This document shows, one piece after another, positions 11,898 to 23,800 of a stretch of 64,000 bases of DNA. How positions within the stretch are numbered: the first letter of the stretch is position 1; each line of letters begins with the position of its first letter. Both the position numbers and the translations under genes were made by a program. The DNA comes from Penelope pileata (Eukaryota > Chordata > Aves > Galliformes > Cracidae). The stretch is from assembly GCA_013396635.1 (NCBI GenBank), contig WBMW01000471.1, positions 1,595,096 to 1,659,095 of the forward strand, read 5' to 3'. Under the pieces are notes generated by a model. The model made no database searches. It was not told the origin of the DNA and saw only the letters and a list, made by a program, of their open reading frames with translations.

Positions 11898-14800
11898 AGT
11901 CTAATCCAACCTTTGTCTTCTGTGGGCTTAATCACGTCCAGTGCATCTTTAGAATGGGTTTTGTACACTTGTTTTGTAGCTGGTGTGGAAATGGGAGGCT
12001 GGGGAGCAGAACACAAGGCTGAAAGTGTTCATCTCCAGGTGAGCATCCTGGGCTGGCATCTGAGTTTATCCACACTGAAACTGAGAAGAGGGGGGAAAAA
12101 AGAGGAAAAAAGAAAAAGTGAGTCATGTACTTGGTTAGTGGGCTCCTAAAGCATTAGGACAGCCGACCAGGGGAGTGGTGGGCTGCTGGAGCTTTAAAAT
12201 CAAGTCTAGAGGCCTTTTTAAAAAGATGTGTTCTCGTTCAGCCGGGAATTTCTGCAGTGTTGCCACCTCATGTCTTTAAAATGAAGAGCTAAATGCTTTT
12301 TAGTTTCTTTGAGAGCTGCAGAGTTTGGGATGAGGCTGAAATTCACATGATTCCTGCAGCTTGGTTTTTTCCTTGTTTTGTGCTGGCATGTTGCATTACT
12401 GCAGGCATTGCTGGGGAAGCCCTGTCCTTTGCCAGGTTAAGAGAAGCATTTGGGTGTTCTGGGATATTTTAAAATCCCTTAGTGTTCCTGAGCATGCTCC
12501 TGCCTGGATCTGAGGTGCAGGATGGGTACGGATATCAGGTCTTGGCTCTCCCAGTGTGGTGCTTCCAGCAGGAACCTGGGGTTTGCCCAAGGCAGAGCAG
12601 CTCCTGAAGGCTGCAGATCCCTAATTCCAGCAAGGTCGTGCACGTGGGGACCCCAGTCATCAGCTTCCTCCTCTCCTCTCCCCTTCCCTCTGCGTTGCGT
12701 TGCATTGCTGCCGGCACTGCAGGGAAATTAGCAAACAGCCTATAAATTTTATATGAGTTCCTGAGACCAGAGAGAAATTAATTTGATGTTGTCTTTTGAT
12801 AAAGATGTAGCCCCCTTTTTCTGACTTCAAATTGTTGTCTTCCCACCCTCCTGCTTTGCAAACACGTTTTCTTGAAGGTTGCCGTTTGGTTCTTGTGATA
12901 ATAGGAGTGCATAAATAAATGAATAACTCACTTCAAATAACCCCCAGCTTGTAAGTAGGAACAGATAGAACACCACCCACGGAAGAACAACAAAATAATA
13001 ATAATCAAATCAAGTCAAATCGCAGGCCGATTGCCTCTGGTTTGGATTAGGAAGGGTTTTTGTGCACAGGCAGTCAGTGGCACGCTGGTGCCCAGAGGAT
13101 GGGGTTTGTAGGCACAGCATGGTGGGCTCAGAGCTCAGGCTGAGCAGCAGAAAGCTGGAGGCTCTCACCAGGTGTTCTGTGCATGGACGTGCCACATGAG
13201 GCTCCGTTTCCTTACCAGGAGGTAGCATTGAAATCTGTGTTGGCGTTTTGGGGAGCGGGAGGCACTGAGCCGTGCAGCAGCGGCCGTGTACAGGGTTAGC
13301 AGCTGGTGCAGGAGGTTGTCCCCACGCCTTGCCCAGCGCCTCGGGTCTCTTGGTGCTGGTGCCTCAGCTCCTTCGAGTCTTGTGCAAACAATGGTTAGCA
13401 CCGTGTGTTTTTCCAGCAGCTAGCAGTGTTTAGAGCTAAGTTAAAACGTTTCTTTTTAGATTAAGGGAAAAAAAAAAAAGCTAAAAAAAGTGTGATAGGT
13501 CAAACCCTACTTCAAATCAAATAATTTAGAGTTTGAAAATATATTTGAAAGGAGAATGAAAGGAAAAGAAACAATTTAAAGAAAACTCCGAGCCCGTGTT
13601 TAATCTGGAGCATTACATTTGCTTAAGAAATGAAGTTCTCTTCTCAAAGTTATTTAACCTCTTCACCTATTTTTCTCTTAAGCTGATTTTTAAAATTAAA
13701 ATGCTGCTGTGAAACAAAGAAAAGCTTCGTAAAAAAACTTTAAATAAAGCTTTTAACAAAGTTCTGAAATGCTTAAAGACTTTCAAAATCCCTTTTGCTC
13801 CTCTTTTTCTGGTCCAAAACTCCTCAGCAGATTTGATCCCAATTCACAATGAATTGAAGCTAAACGTTCCCATGAATGTTTCCATCACTTTTCAGTGTGC
13901 CCAGCTCACGCCAATGCTTCCTATGGCAGTGACTCAGCTGTGTTCTGCCTCTGCCCTTTTAGCACGTGTCCCTTCCACCAACAGGTTTTCTTTGTTTATC
14001 CTTTCTACATATCACTTATTCCCATATTTTGCCAAATGGAGGTTCTCATGTCTCTCCTTGTATACCTCCTTTCCTTTTTTCCATGCTGCCTGATCACCTC
14101 CTTAGCACCAGAACTGATTCCTTAGATCCACCTTGAGCAACACGGATGCTGGACACGGTGTTGGACTTGCTGTCTCGGGATTTCCTCCAGCTCTACCTAC
14201 TGGGATGGAAGAGGTCCCCAGTCCAGAAGTTGACTCTCCAGATATTATGCTCCTTATATATCGTTATTCTAGAGACAGCAACGTAACCACTGTAACTGAG
14301 GTTTCAGATGTATTTTTGGGAGCATAGTTTAGAGGCCACTTTGCAAGGCGAGAAAAGATAAGAGTGCATAACAGAAATGTGTGACATCTGCCTCTCTCTT
14401 GGAGACTTTGCTTTGATTTTTCTTGAATTGTTTTTTGTCTGAATTTTTAATGGAAAGAGTTAGGCAGCTTGTCACTCTTTATGTATGGAAAACATAATGC
14501 TCTTTGATGTTCTCAGTTGCTGTGTCATGTTTATGTGCTCTGACAGTCTTTGAACTGTGGCTCACTGCAGACAATGGCAAGGGAGAGCGGAGGTGTGGAA
14601 AGGACTTGGGAAGAGCCCTGTTTTCTGCTCTGGAAGTGGCAGAATTTCACCACCGTCTGCACTGGTGTCCAGAGCCTTCAAAACAAGAGAAATTTTGAGT
14701 GAAAAAGCTGCGTGTCTGGGCCAAAGGTGTGTGGTGTCTCTCTGAGCTGTTAGAAAAATGTTAGGAAGCATGAGAGATTTTCAGCAACTTCCAATAATTT

Positions 14801-16010
14801 GACATGAAGAAAAGAAAAACTTCTGGAGCTTTGTAGAATTACTTTTAGTATTTCTTAAAACAAAATTCAACGAAAATAAAAATCTGTATTTCACCCAAGC
14901 GCTGATCACGATGACAGGAACTGCTAGTAAAATAAATACCACCTTTCTGTAAGTTCTTCGCAGCTCTCCTCGAACAGAACGATGACAGACAGCAGTGGCG
15001 AGGAAGTTAGGTATGAACATGCCCACATCTATTCCAGCTGAATACTAAACAAACACCTGAGATCCCTGGTGATGCCACCCAGAAGCTGCCCTCTTTACTT
15101 CTGATCAGCACGATGACACTTAAAAAGAAAAATCACAGAGCCGTGTTGTGTGGATCACTTTGCATGGCTTGGCACGTTACTTAATGAGCTTCAGGGCACA
15201 ATGCAGAGTGTGTTAGTTCACACAGGTCTTTCATTAAAAACTACAGCCAGAGCTTTATTTAGTCATTTAAATGGGCTGCGTCTCTTCGGAGATTCTTTGA
15301 AGGTTTGTTTTAAACTCTGCAAAGCGAATGGATCAAACCTCTGTGGAGCTGTTACTGCAGGAGCAGGCAGGAGGCTCACAGTCCTGGCACTGTCCTGCTG
15401 GGTGCTGGAAACAGGGAGCAGCAAAAGCTTGCCATGTCACGTGCATGGAGCATGCTGACACAAAGCACGTGTGAATTTTGTCTTTTTCCTCTCCTTATCG
15501 TGCTTTTGGGATTCTGTGAGCACACAGAGGCATGCAGCTCTCGGAGCATCCTGTTGGACTGGAGGGAAGGGAAATGAATTTGGTTCTGATCCTGGCATAG
15601 CAACGCTGCCTTCCTCCCCATCCCCATCCCTGGGGCCACCTGCCCCGCACAGCATGGGAGAGACTCTCCCCTCTCCTCCCCTAAAGGCAATTTGGAAACC
15701 TGTGGGGGGACCAAGCACTCAGTTCCCTTTTCTTCTCCTTCTTCTTCCGAGCATGAAACCTACAGACCCCTTCTGAAAAGACTCCCTATCACAGGAAAGG
15801 GCTCCTTTGTATGCGAGTTGCAGTGTCTATTTTTCAAGATAACCTTTATTTCATGTACCGAGTGTTAGCTTTGCTGAAAAAGAGAAAAGCCGAGATAACT
15901 CCTTCACCTGTGGAACATTATTACGCTTACTGGAAAAAAAAGAATGAGTCGTTCTGGTGCATGATAATGGAGGTGGAACAAATCAGGCAGAAGCAGGTGC
16001 CGAATGGCAC
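11898..16010. other. Non-coding stretch, no gene recognised
   Basis: Contains an AT-rich patch at 12720-12930, a small CpG-richer patch at about 13235-13380 (roughly nine CpGs, counted by eye), a 12-nt A run near 13469, and an AT-rich low-complexity zone at 13430-13760 with many TTAAA motifs. No frame exceeds about 140 codons and none shows a domain. No transposon recognised. Confidence 0.55.
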
Positions 16011-16145
16011 CTCTCTCTATTTCTCCCCACCTGGCTGTCTTTGCAATCTCACTCTCTTTTCTCTGTCTGTCTTCCCATCTCCAACACAGGCTGACTATTC
16101 TCTCTCTCTTCTCTCATTACCTATAAATTCTCCATCTTTCTTACG
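16011..16145 (+). repeat. CT-rich low-complexity tract
   Basis: Strongly pyrimidine-rich on the plus strand, with repeated CTCTCT, TTCTCT and TCTGTCTGTC runs. Lack of purines removes stop codons, which explains the open plus frame across 15811-16215. It is an imperfect simple-sequence tract. Confidence 0.75.
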
Positions 16146-17369
16146 CACAATATATCCTCTGAGACTCATCAGCAGAAGCCCTGGCCGATGGCTCTGTTAT
16201 TTGCACTGTCTGTAGGGGTGGTGGCTGGGTCCTGCCCTGCTGTGCTCGGTGCTGTATGACCACACCACAAAGTGCTGGCTTCTGCAGCAAAGGGTTTCCA
16301 GCCTAAAAATTTTGTGGTTCACATTTGGCTGCAAATTGGTCTGTGGGAACATCTTCCCCCTGGGAAAAGGCTGTTCTTTGGGTAATAGGTAAAATGTGAA
16401 TGCTTCATCGGAGTCCTCTAATTCCAATGACATTTCAAAGGCAAAATATTGAATCAATTTGAAATCAAAATGGATTTAAAATTTTTTATTATTTTGGCTG
16501 CTTCCTGCTCCATTTCCCACTTGCTTTCAGTTCTATATTAGAATCTTAATTTTATTCTGTTGCATATCTATATAGGATCCAGTATTGCAGTACTAAATGG
16601 AGCTTCAATAATATCGAAATGAAGCATTTCAGTAGGTGGTGGCATAACTTCTGAAGAGACATACTTCAGAAACATATTTTCTGACTTGGTCCTGTCTGAG
16701 ACATAAACAAATGTTTAGTTGCTAAATTTCTCTAGAGGCAGAATGCCTGTTTTCTCATCAACTTTAATGATGAGCCGTAAGAAATCCTGAGTTTGATCAG
16801 ATGGAACAAGGCACAGTCAAACGCATCTTCTGAATTGGATCCTGATATTGCAGTGTGACAGTGATATATGGGAGAAGTTCCCCTGTCCCTCGGTACCCCT
16901 GTGAACATGTGAATCGTGCCTTCTCCTCCCAGCCATCCGGTTAATGCCTCATTTGAGGAATGATTTCAGTAGAGGAAAGAGGCTGCTTGCCACGATTCCA
17001 GCAGGCACAACCCAAGCAGACACAGCTGCTTTAGGTACCCCAGTCCCAACATCCCCATGGAAAGCCATCAGCCCAGGGATGCAGGAGGTGGTACAGACAA
17101 TGCATACACCTTGAAGGGATGGAGGACATCTCACCTGGGATTAGAACTTCAAACAAAAAACAGAAATAAAATTAATGATCTGGGAAGAACATCTTAGCAG
17201 TCACTTATCCCATTGCCGCAGAGGGCTGTGGGTTTTTGCTCTGCTCAGGGCAGTGTGTTCTAATTTTGCATCAGCTGGATCCTGTTGGCAGGGGAGAAGT
17301 TCTGCAGCATATGCCTGGGTGAGCTCTGTGCACACAGAATGACTCCCAAAGTTGCTACACGGAGTCCGT
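16146..17369. other. Non-coding stretch, nothing distinctive
   Basis: Mixed-composition DNA with only short frames (under 90 codons). AT-rich around 16440-16640. No repeat family, RNA gene or promoter recognised. Confidence 0.6.
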
Positions 17370-17510
17370 GCTGCACCATAAATTACAGGGTAGTTATTTC
17401 TTAGTTATTTAGCAGTTACAGTGTAATTAGTTCCACTTAATGTCAACTTTTGTCAATACGTCTTCCATTAGCCACAAAATTATAGCTGGGTTTTAAAGCG
17501 ATGGCGATAC
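17370..17510. promoter_or_regulatory. Candidate AT-rich conserved element
   Basis: Dense short AT motifs in non-repetitive sequence: CATAAATTACAGG, TTAGTTATTTAGC, GTGTAATTAGTTCC, ACTTAATGTC, CATTAGCCAC, AAAATTATAGC. The pattern resembles homeodomain-rich enhancers. The call rests on motif texture alone. Confidence 0.22.
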
Positions 17511-18537
17511 ATGAGCTTCTCTGAGCTGGGAGTCAGGGAGGGGAGGAGGAGATGTGCTGTGGGGAGGGGACAGGGCTGCTGGGTCAGCACCAAGCCGGCC
17601 CCATCTCTGCATTCCTACCAGCTCACACATCCTCGCATCCACAAGTGCACAAAGCGCATGTCTCTTCTCCAGGATCAATATTGCAGCCCAGACTGCAGGG
17701 AGGAATCAAACAGGTCCCTGGAGAAGTTTGCTTTGGCTGCTCAGAAGCAAACAAGCAAGAAAGCAAGCAAATAAAACCCAAAGTCTGCCTTAAGATAGCA
17801 TTCATTGGCTGTATTTTATGGAAGAGCTGATTAAGAAGTATGCTTTATATTTTGGGAATCCCAGCTTTTGTTCAAGGAGAGCTTCATTTGCAGCCTGTAG
17901 CTGCTTTATTCTTGGTCATCACAGGAAGTCGCTCTGTTCTCACTCCCAGAAATTTTTAAAAAAGAAAATTTGCAATGAGGCAAGCGGCCTCTAAGGGTGC
18001 TATCCTTCTTCCTGAAAGACCTTCTGCCTTAGGGCATCATCAGCATTCGGGAGCAGGTTTAGTATCAAAGTCTTCTACCTGTTTCAAATTTCAAAAGGAC
18101 GTGGAAGCGGACTGCCCAATCTGGCTGTTGGCTGCAGTGCAAACGATGGAATGATTAGGAAACAGCAAAACAAATTCTATTAAGATGACTTTGTAATGAA
18201 GCAGATCCATATAATTCTCCCTTTGTTTGTGCCACTAAACCAGGTCTTCCGTAATATGCCTAGAAGTAGAAAAGAGTCAGCATGGGCCCATTCTTTTTTC
18301 TAATGACTTTCATAATTCCAGCCTCCAATAGTCCCCTCCATATAATTTTCCTCTATGAGTGTGCTGTGTTGATCTCACACAGGGCCTGCATATGCTAAAT
18401 CTGGTCCTTGAAGAAGAATTAAGTATTCAGTTCAGGAAAAAAATATCAGACAGAAGGAATGTAACGGTAATGTTAGTATTAATACATCCTCCAAACATAT
18501 AATGAAGTTTCTTCGGTTGCCTTGCACCCCTCTGTGT

Positions 18538-18556
18538 CCACCAGGAGGCCAGGGAC
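18538..18556 (+). promoter_or_regulatory. Weak CTCF-like motif
   Basis: CCACCAGGAGGCCAGGGAC resembles the CTCF core (CCASYAGRKGGCRS) with about two mismatches, including A where the consensus prefers G/T after the CAGG. Binding is possible but unproven. Confidence 0.15.
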
Positions 18557-19846
18557 AATGGGGCTCCTCCTGCTATTATAAAATAAACAATAATAACAAC
18601 AACAGCAATAAACATTTGCACCACAGAATTTTTCCTGACAAATATGAATTTCAAAATTAATGTGCACAGCTATACAGTGGGGATTGCAACTTCCAGCTAT
18701 TACAGATAATAAGACCAGGGGCCTGTGACTCAACTGGCCCATTGCAAATGAAGCCCTGAGACCAACAAAAAACTCTTGGAGATTTTATATATACATATAT
18801 ACACAAAAATCTCCAACTATGCTTGAGTAATGAAGTGCTGTAAGATAAAATCATCATCTGAGGAATTCTATAAGCACAAACAGAAAACAAATACCACTGA
18901 TAAATAATGCATTGTAGAATACTCACTCAGCTGAGTCCATTCCACCTCGCATAGGTTTGCATCCATATGGAGTATTCCTGCTCTCTGTGGGCATCCTCAT
19001 CCCAAACACACTGAATGAATATATGCAGAGATTTGTGACTGTTTCTCTTGAATATTTCAGACCATGTCAGATAATTCTGCCCCACGAAAATCCCTTGCTT
19101 TAGCAATCCAGGTGAAAAGCAATTGGCTGTGTTAATGCTTGGGCCGTAAAATACTGTAGAATCAGCAGGGACTGGAACCTGTGGTATTTCGACCTGTTGG
19201 TCAGGTGTCAATTGGGAAACTGCACGGAGGTTACCTCAGTCTCCACGTGGGGATAAAAGTATCTTGAACACAAAAACGAATTAAAAGAACCTGTGCTTTG
19301 GTCACGGCTTGTTTCTTTACTAGAAGTGAAAGGCCAAGGAAGGAGAGCTGAGGAGGGTCTCTGCAGCACCAGCTTTGGGTTTCTGATGCTTTATACAGCC
19401 TGGGAGAAGAGGTGCAGCTCGAGGCCATGTCCCCCAGGAGGACACAGCTGGGGCTGTGGGGAGGTGGCAGGCCCAGCCCTCACCTGTGGCAGCCCTGTGC
19501 CTCAAAACCACCTGGGTGAGCATGCTTCTTGCCTGGGGGGTAGGTTGTTACAGGATACCACCATTTCCTCTGCAGAGAAACCTGCTGCCAGCACTGCTTC
19601 CCCTCACTGACTGTTATTTCTGTGGGATGAGGCCTGACTGCCTGTCAGCGCTGCCCACCCTCCCACCACCCCGACCGAAGCAGATACGGATCTTCAGCGG
19701 CCAAGCAGCAGGGAGAGGAGGAGGATTCAGGGAATGAGGGAGCGAAGACAAGCACTTTGACAAGTGCTAACAAAGGAGAAACCAGAACAAATACCAGTGG
19801 CCCGAGGATAATTTCTGCCTCATGGCAGGAGCTGGAAGGTCCTCAA

Positions 19847-19854
19847 TGACGTCA
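19847..19854. promoter_or_regulatory. Full palindromic CRE
   Basis: TGACGTCA is the complete consensus bound by CREB/ATF bZIP factors. CpG-containing octamers are rarer than average in vertebrate DNA, so the match is slightly notable, but no promoter or CpG island surrounds it. Confidence 0.25.
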
Positions 19855-22800
19855 GGAGAGCTTCTAATGGCATAAAGTGTTTGTCATCTCATTTTGCCTC
19901 TCCTACACATGTCCATGTCTACCAACATTGAACCTACATCTGAGCTTTGCTGTTCCAAATCTGGAAGGTGTTGGCTGAGCAAGGGGAGGATGTATTGAGT
20001 CAGGAGCCCCATGCTGCATCCGTAACTTTTGGGGCTTCGTGATGGAAACGAAAAACAGCTACCACCCACAAAAGCCATGTGGCAGATGCTATGGAGTCAC
20101 AGCCCCAGCCCATCTGTGAGGTTGGTGGGTGTGGAACAATCTCAATCCCTGGAGCTGCAGTTTGGCCATGAGGGGTTGGAAGTGAATCCAGTGGAAATGA
20201 ACTGGTTATTGGTAGGGAGCTCACTGGGGACATCGTGCCGTGTCCACGTACATGGCCCACCAAATTTAAGGCCTGCTCTTTTGCCAAATATGTAGTTAAG
20301 GTTTGCAGGCTATAGCTGCAGATCTCTACTGTGGCCAGAATTTGGGACTCTGAGAAAAGTAGAAAAAACCTTCTACCTCTGAGTGTATAAGAAGCTGTAA
20401 GAGAGAAAAAGAGGAAAGAGGTAGGAGAGAGCAAGATGCGGTAGAGATCAGTGGAAACGAGGAGCAGAAACTGTGTGTTCTTAAAGAATCAACAATACGC
20501 ATAGAAAAGGGAATTACCCAGGGGAGTGAAGTATGTGTGCGGAGCTGTGAGAAATGTTATGGAAGAAAGATATTAAGGCGAAGCAACTGATATTTGAAAT
20601 GTTATTTGAAGAGAAGTTTTAATCTGATAGGGTGCAGACAAAGAATTAATGGATTTTCAATGAGTTGCATAGCGCTTTGGGACAGTGTCGGGAACAAAGC
20701 GAAGTTCTGCTGCTGGAGGTCAATGCCACATCCCTGGCACAGAGCAAGCTGTCAGAGAAGAAATCAAAAAAGCAATTGAGGAATAAAGTCTGCTAAATTC
20801 CTTGGAGATGAGCAAGAGAGTTAAAAAACAAAAACAAAACCTGTAACTCCTGTATCAGCTTTGCTTTTAATTACCCAAGAGTTCAGGTTGGATGGCGAGA
20901 ATCAGGGATGGGTATGTAAGCAAAGGAAAGCAGGTAACTGGGGGGCTTCTTACACATCCTTCCGAGCAAGAATGGGTAGCACTCACAATTCATTATCCTC
21001 TCAGCTGAGCCAGGCAGAGACCTGCATTTGTGCATCAGCATGTGTGTGGGAGGGCTACAGAGGGACAGGCCTGGCTGCCAGGAGCAACACATTCTGGGGA
21101 GGAATTGTCACAGTGCAAAGCCTGATTGGCACCGCTGGTCTTGAACCACTGCATCTCCCTTCTACTCCCAGTGGCCTACACGAATTGGTAGTTCCTATAG
21201 AGAGCAGAAGCTGTCATTTTGAAGACGTTGTTGAAAAGCAATGGAAGTGAAGAGAGAGAGAGGAAATGGAGTCAAAAAAGGGAAGGAGAGAAATTGTGCT
21301 CTTGGAGTGGGTAACTTAGATGGCAAACCAGGAAGATCCTTATTCTGATAAACACTGATATCTTGGGAATGAATGAAATTCCCTGGGCAATCTAGAAATC
21401 TTATCAGCTCTATAGCTCTTCTCTTTCTTCTCATCTGTTTTAGTCTATCTTGATTTCTCCTTATTTCTTCATCTCTATTTCTTACTCCATTATTTTTTAT
21501 GTGATCAGAAGCTGCAGATCTCTTGTGTTATTTCCCAGAATCCCAGTTAAGATCTTGGTGGCATCTGGAAGGCAGAAGGGGAAGGGGGGAGCACGAAGGC
21601 CATGAAGCAGTAAGTTGAATCGTTCCGATTATTTAAGTCTTTCTGGGAAATGCAGAGCATTTGGGTTTGTATTTCTGCTTTTTAGTCCCAACATTTCCTT
21701 TCACTTAGGGAAATAGAACCTAGGCCAAAACCCTGAAATGAAAATTATCACAGTTTGCTTCCTTACACTGGAGCCAGGCAGCTGGGTAGAATTGAGAGAC
21801 TCTATGTAGGTCCTTCTGAAAAGGGAAATTGCAGCAAGGTCTGAGACTTTCAGAAAAGAGAAAGTCTACAGGGAAAGAGCTATTTTAGAAGAGCCCCATT
21901 GGCCATGTATTCAGCTGGTATTTGCAATCAGCCATGAGACACAAATGCAGCCAGGCTTCCTTATTTCTTAATTCTTTTTTCACATATTGATGCCATCAGT
22001 ACTATTATGTATAACCAATTAACAAGAAAAATGTCTCTCAGCAGCAGGTTGAATTCTTCATTTCATCTGGTTCAGTTACCAAACTACCCCAAGAATTCTT
22101 CTGAGGCTTCATTTCTTTCGGTGTATTATGGAAATACAGTGCACCTTTTAATCAGAATGGACATCTGTATTTAGGTGGCAGACTGGAAAATTTCTTCTGT
22201 TCAAAATGCTGTGTTCTTACCTTACTGAAACCTGAGATAAAACTCCAGCTGATATCGTGGTTTCAGGAATTAGCAGATAATGCACTTCTAAAGCTTGGAA
22301 CTAAGTCATGCGTTTTCTTTGCATTTTGGTTTTTTACCCATTTTCTTATAAATGGAACTTCACTCCTCCACCCCTCCGTTAACAAATTGAAAATGATTAC
22401 ATCTAGAGAAGGATGGCATTAGGACTAAAGCACTCTACTGGGACACTCCACTGGGAATTTCCTGATTTCTCTGCAGTCTTCTGTTGTGATTGGTTTTGTA
22501 GAGGATATCGACAGACTTTATCTCTGGGTCTAGAATTGGAAACCAAAACGTATAGACAGTCAATGAAAGGTCCAAACAGCTCCCAGAGTTGCAAGTCAGT
22601 GTCCTGTCCTTGGGAGCTGAAATGTCGAGAGGAGGACCACAGCCTCTTGCATTGATGTGCCCAGAGGAGACTATACCTTTTTAGAGGATTGCCATTCGTA
22701 TGTCTGAATTAGATGCCTAAAATGGTGGGAAATGGATGGGATGAGGGGAGGGATTATTCAATAACTCAACCACAAGCACACAAAACTGTCACCTAAGATA

Positions 22801-23362
22801 GCTGTGTCCTTTACTGTCATTGAGAAGACCAGCCACTCCAGTGGACAACTTGGAAGCCAAAGAAATAGTATCATCATTGAAATTAAGTCACAATATGAGC
22901 ACTAATTCTAACGTGTCTCTGATCTGTGGTTCTTCATATGCAGAAAACAATCTTCCTTTTTTACTACGTTTTCTAATCACAGTATATGCTCTTTCAAGGC
23001 AGGAATCTCATCTTTCATTTTGCCAGTGTGCAGCATCTTAACAAGTTTGAGCCCAAAAGACAATCTCTCAGTATAAATGGCCAATGAGCTCTTATCATAT
23101 TACAGTGATACAAAGGAAAAGACGGAGCTTAAGCTTAGGTACAAATCCCAGTACTGCCCAAACAACTACCTAGATTTAATGATGCAGAGTGTGGAAGAGT
23201 TATATATACATCATCATATCTGCTCCTCTGCTGCTTGTTCCCATTTCAGTAAGGAGATTGAATTTAAGTCATGGAGAAAGGTGGGTCTGTTCTGCAGTGC
23301 AAAGAATGTGTAAAGCCCCAAATCAGGTAATAATAGTAACTCCTATTCCTGAATCTTTTCAG

Positions 23363-23378
23363 AAAAAAAAAAAAAAAA
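23363..23378 (+). repeat. Poly(A) run, 16 nt
   Basis: Sixteen uninterrupted A, followed about 50 bp later by a T-rich run near 23430. No upstream coding-like retrocopy or polyadenylation signal in a suitable position was seen, so it is read as a simple repeat. Confidence 0.85.
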
Positions 23379-23439
23379 CATGTACAAATAGCTTTTTCTG
23401 AGCAATAAATATTTTTCTCTTTTTCCTTTTTTTTTTTAC

Positions 23440-23800
23440 TACAGTGAAATCTTTAACAAATAATCATTTTACACTGTACAGTTCATCAATAAAAGCAATA
23501 ACACCAGGTTATGTAATAAATTAAATATGATTTGCAGTTGAAAGTAATCTTGCTTTCAGGCACCAGCTTCTTGTCACATTAAGGGCTCTGGCAAACAGGT
23601 TTAATATTCGTGGAATGAACAGAATTATTGACAAGCAGAGGAGGAACTAGACAGCAACTGAGCATCATATTAATTTTTCAGAGGCCAATATTGTTTTTCG
23701 TGCTGACATAGCAACAAACTTTCAGGGCTGGCTTTTACTGTGGAGGGTTTTGGTAGTGATAGTGTTGGATTTTTTCTTGATCTCTTTTTCTACCATTCTA
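23440..23800. promoter_or_regulatory. Candidate AT-rich conserved element
   Basis: About 360 bp of complex AT-rich sequence with TTATGTAATAAATTAAATATG, TTAATATTCG, CATATTAATTTTTC, CCAATATTG and AATCATTTTAC motifs, bounded on both sides by more ordinary sequence. It has no frame of note and no repeat similarity. Texture suggests an ancient regulatory element; a conservation test would decide. Confidence 0.27.

Larger units (their letters stand above)
17511..23362. other. Non-coding stretch, no gene recognised
   Basis: Nearly 6 kb without a recognisable exon, RNA gene or transposon. Frames are at most 144 codons (20000-20434 minus) and lack domains. Purine-rich patches occur at 20395-20470 and 21240-21300, and a pyrimidine-rich patch at 21413-21500. 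Embedded single motifs (CTCF-like at 18538, CRE at 19847) are listed separately. Confidence 0.55.

Noticed and set aside
23363..23378. Poly(A) run as the tail of a processed pseudogene
   Set aside because: No coding-like sequence upstream and no flanking target-site duplication.
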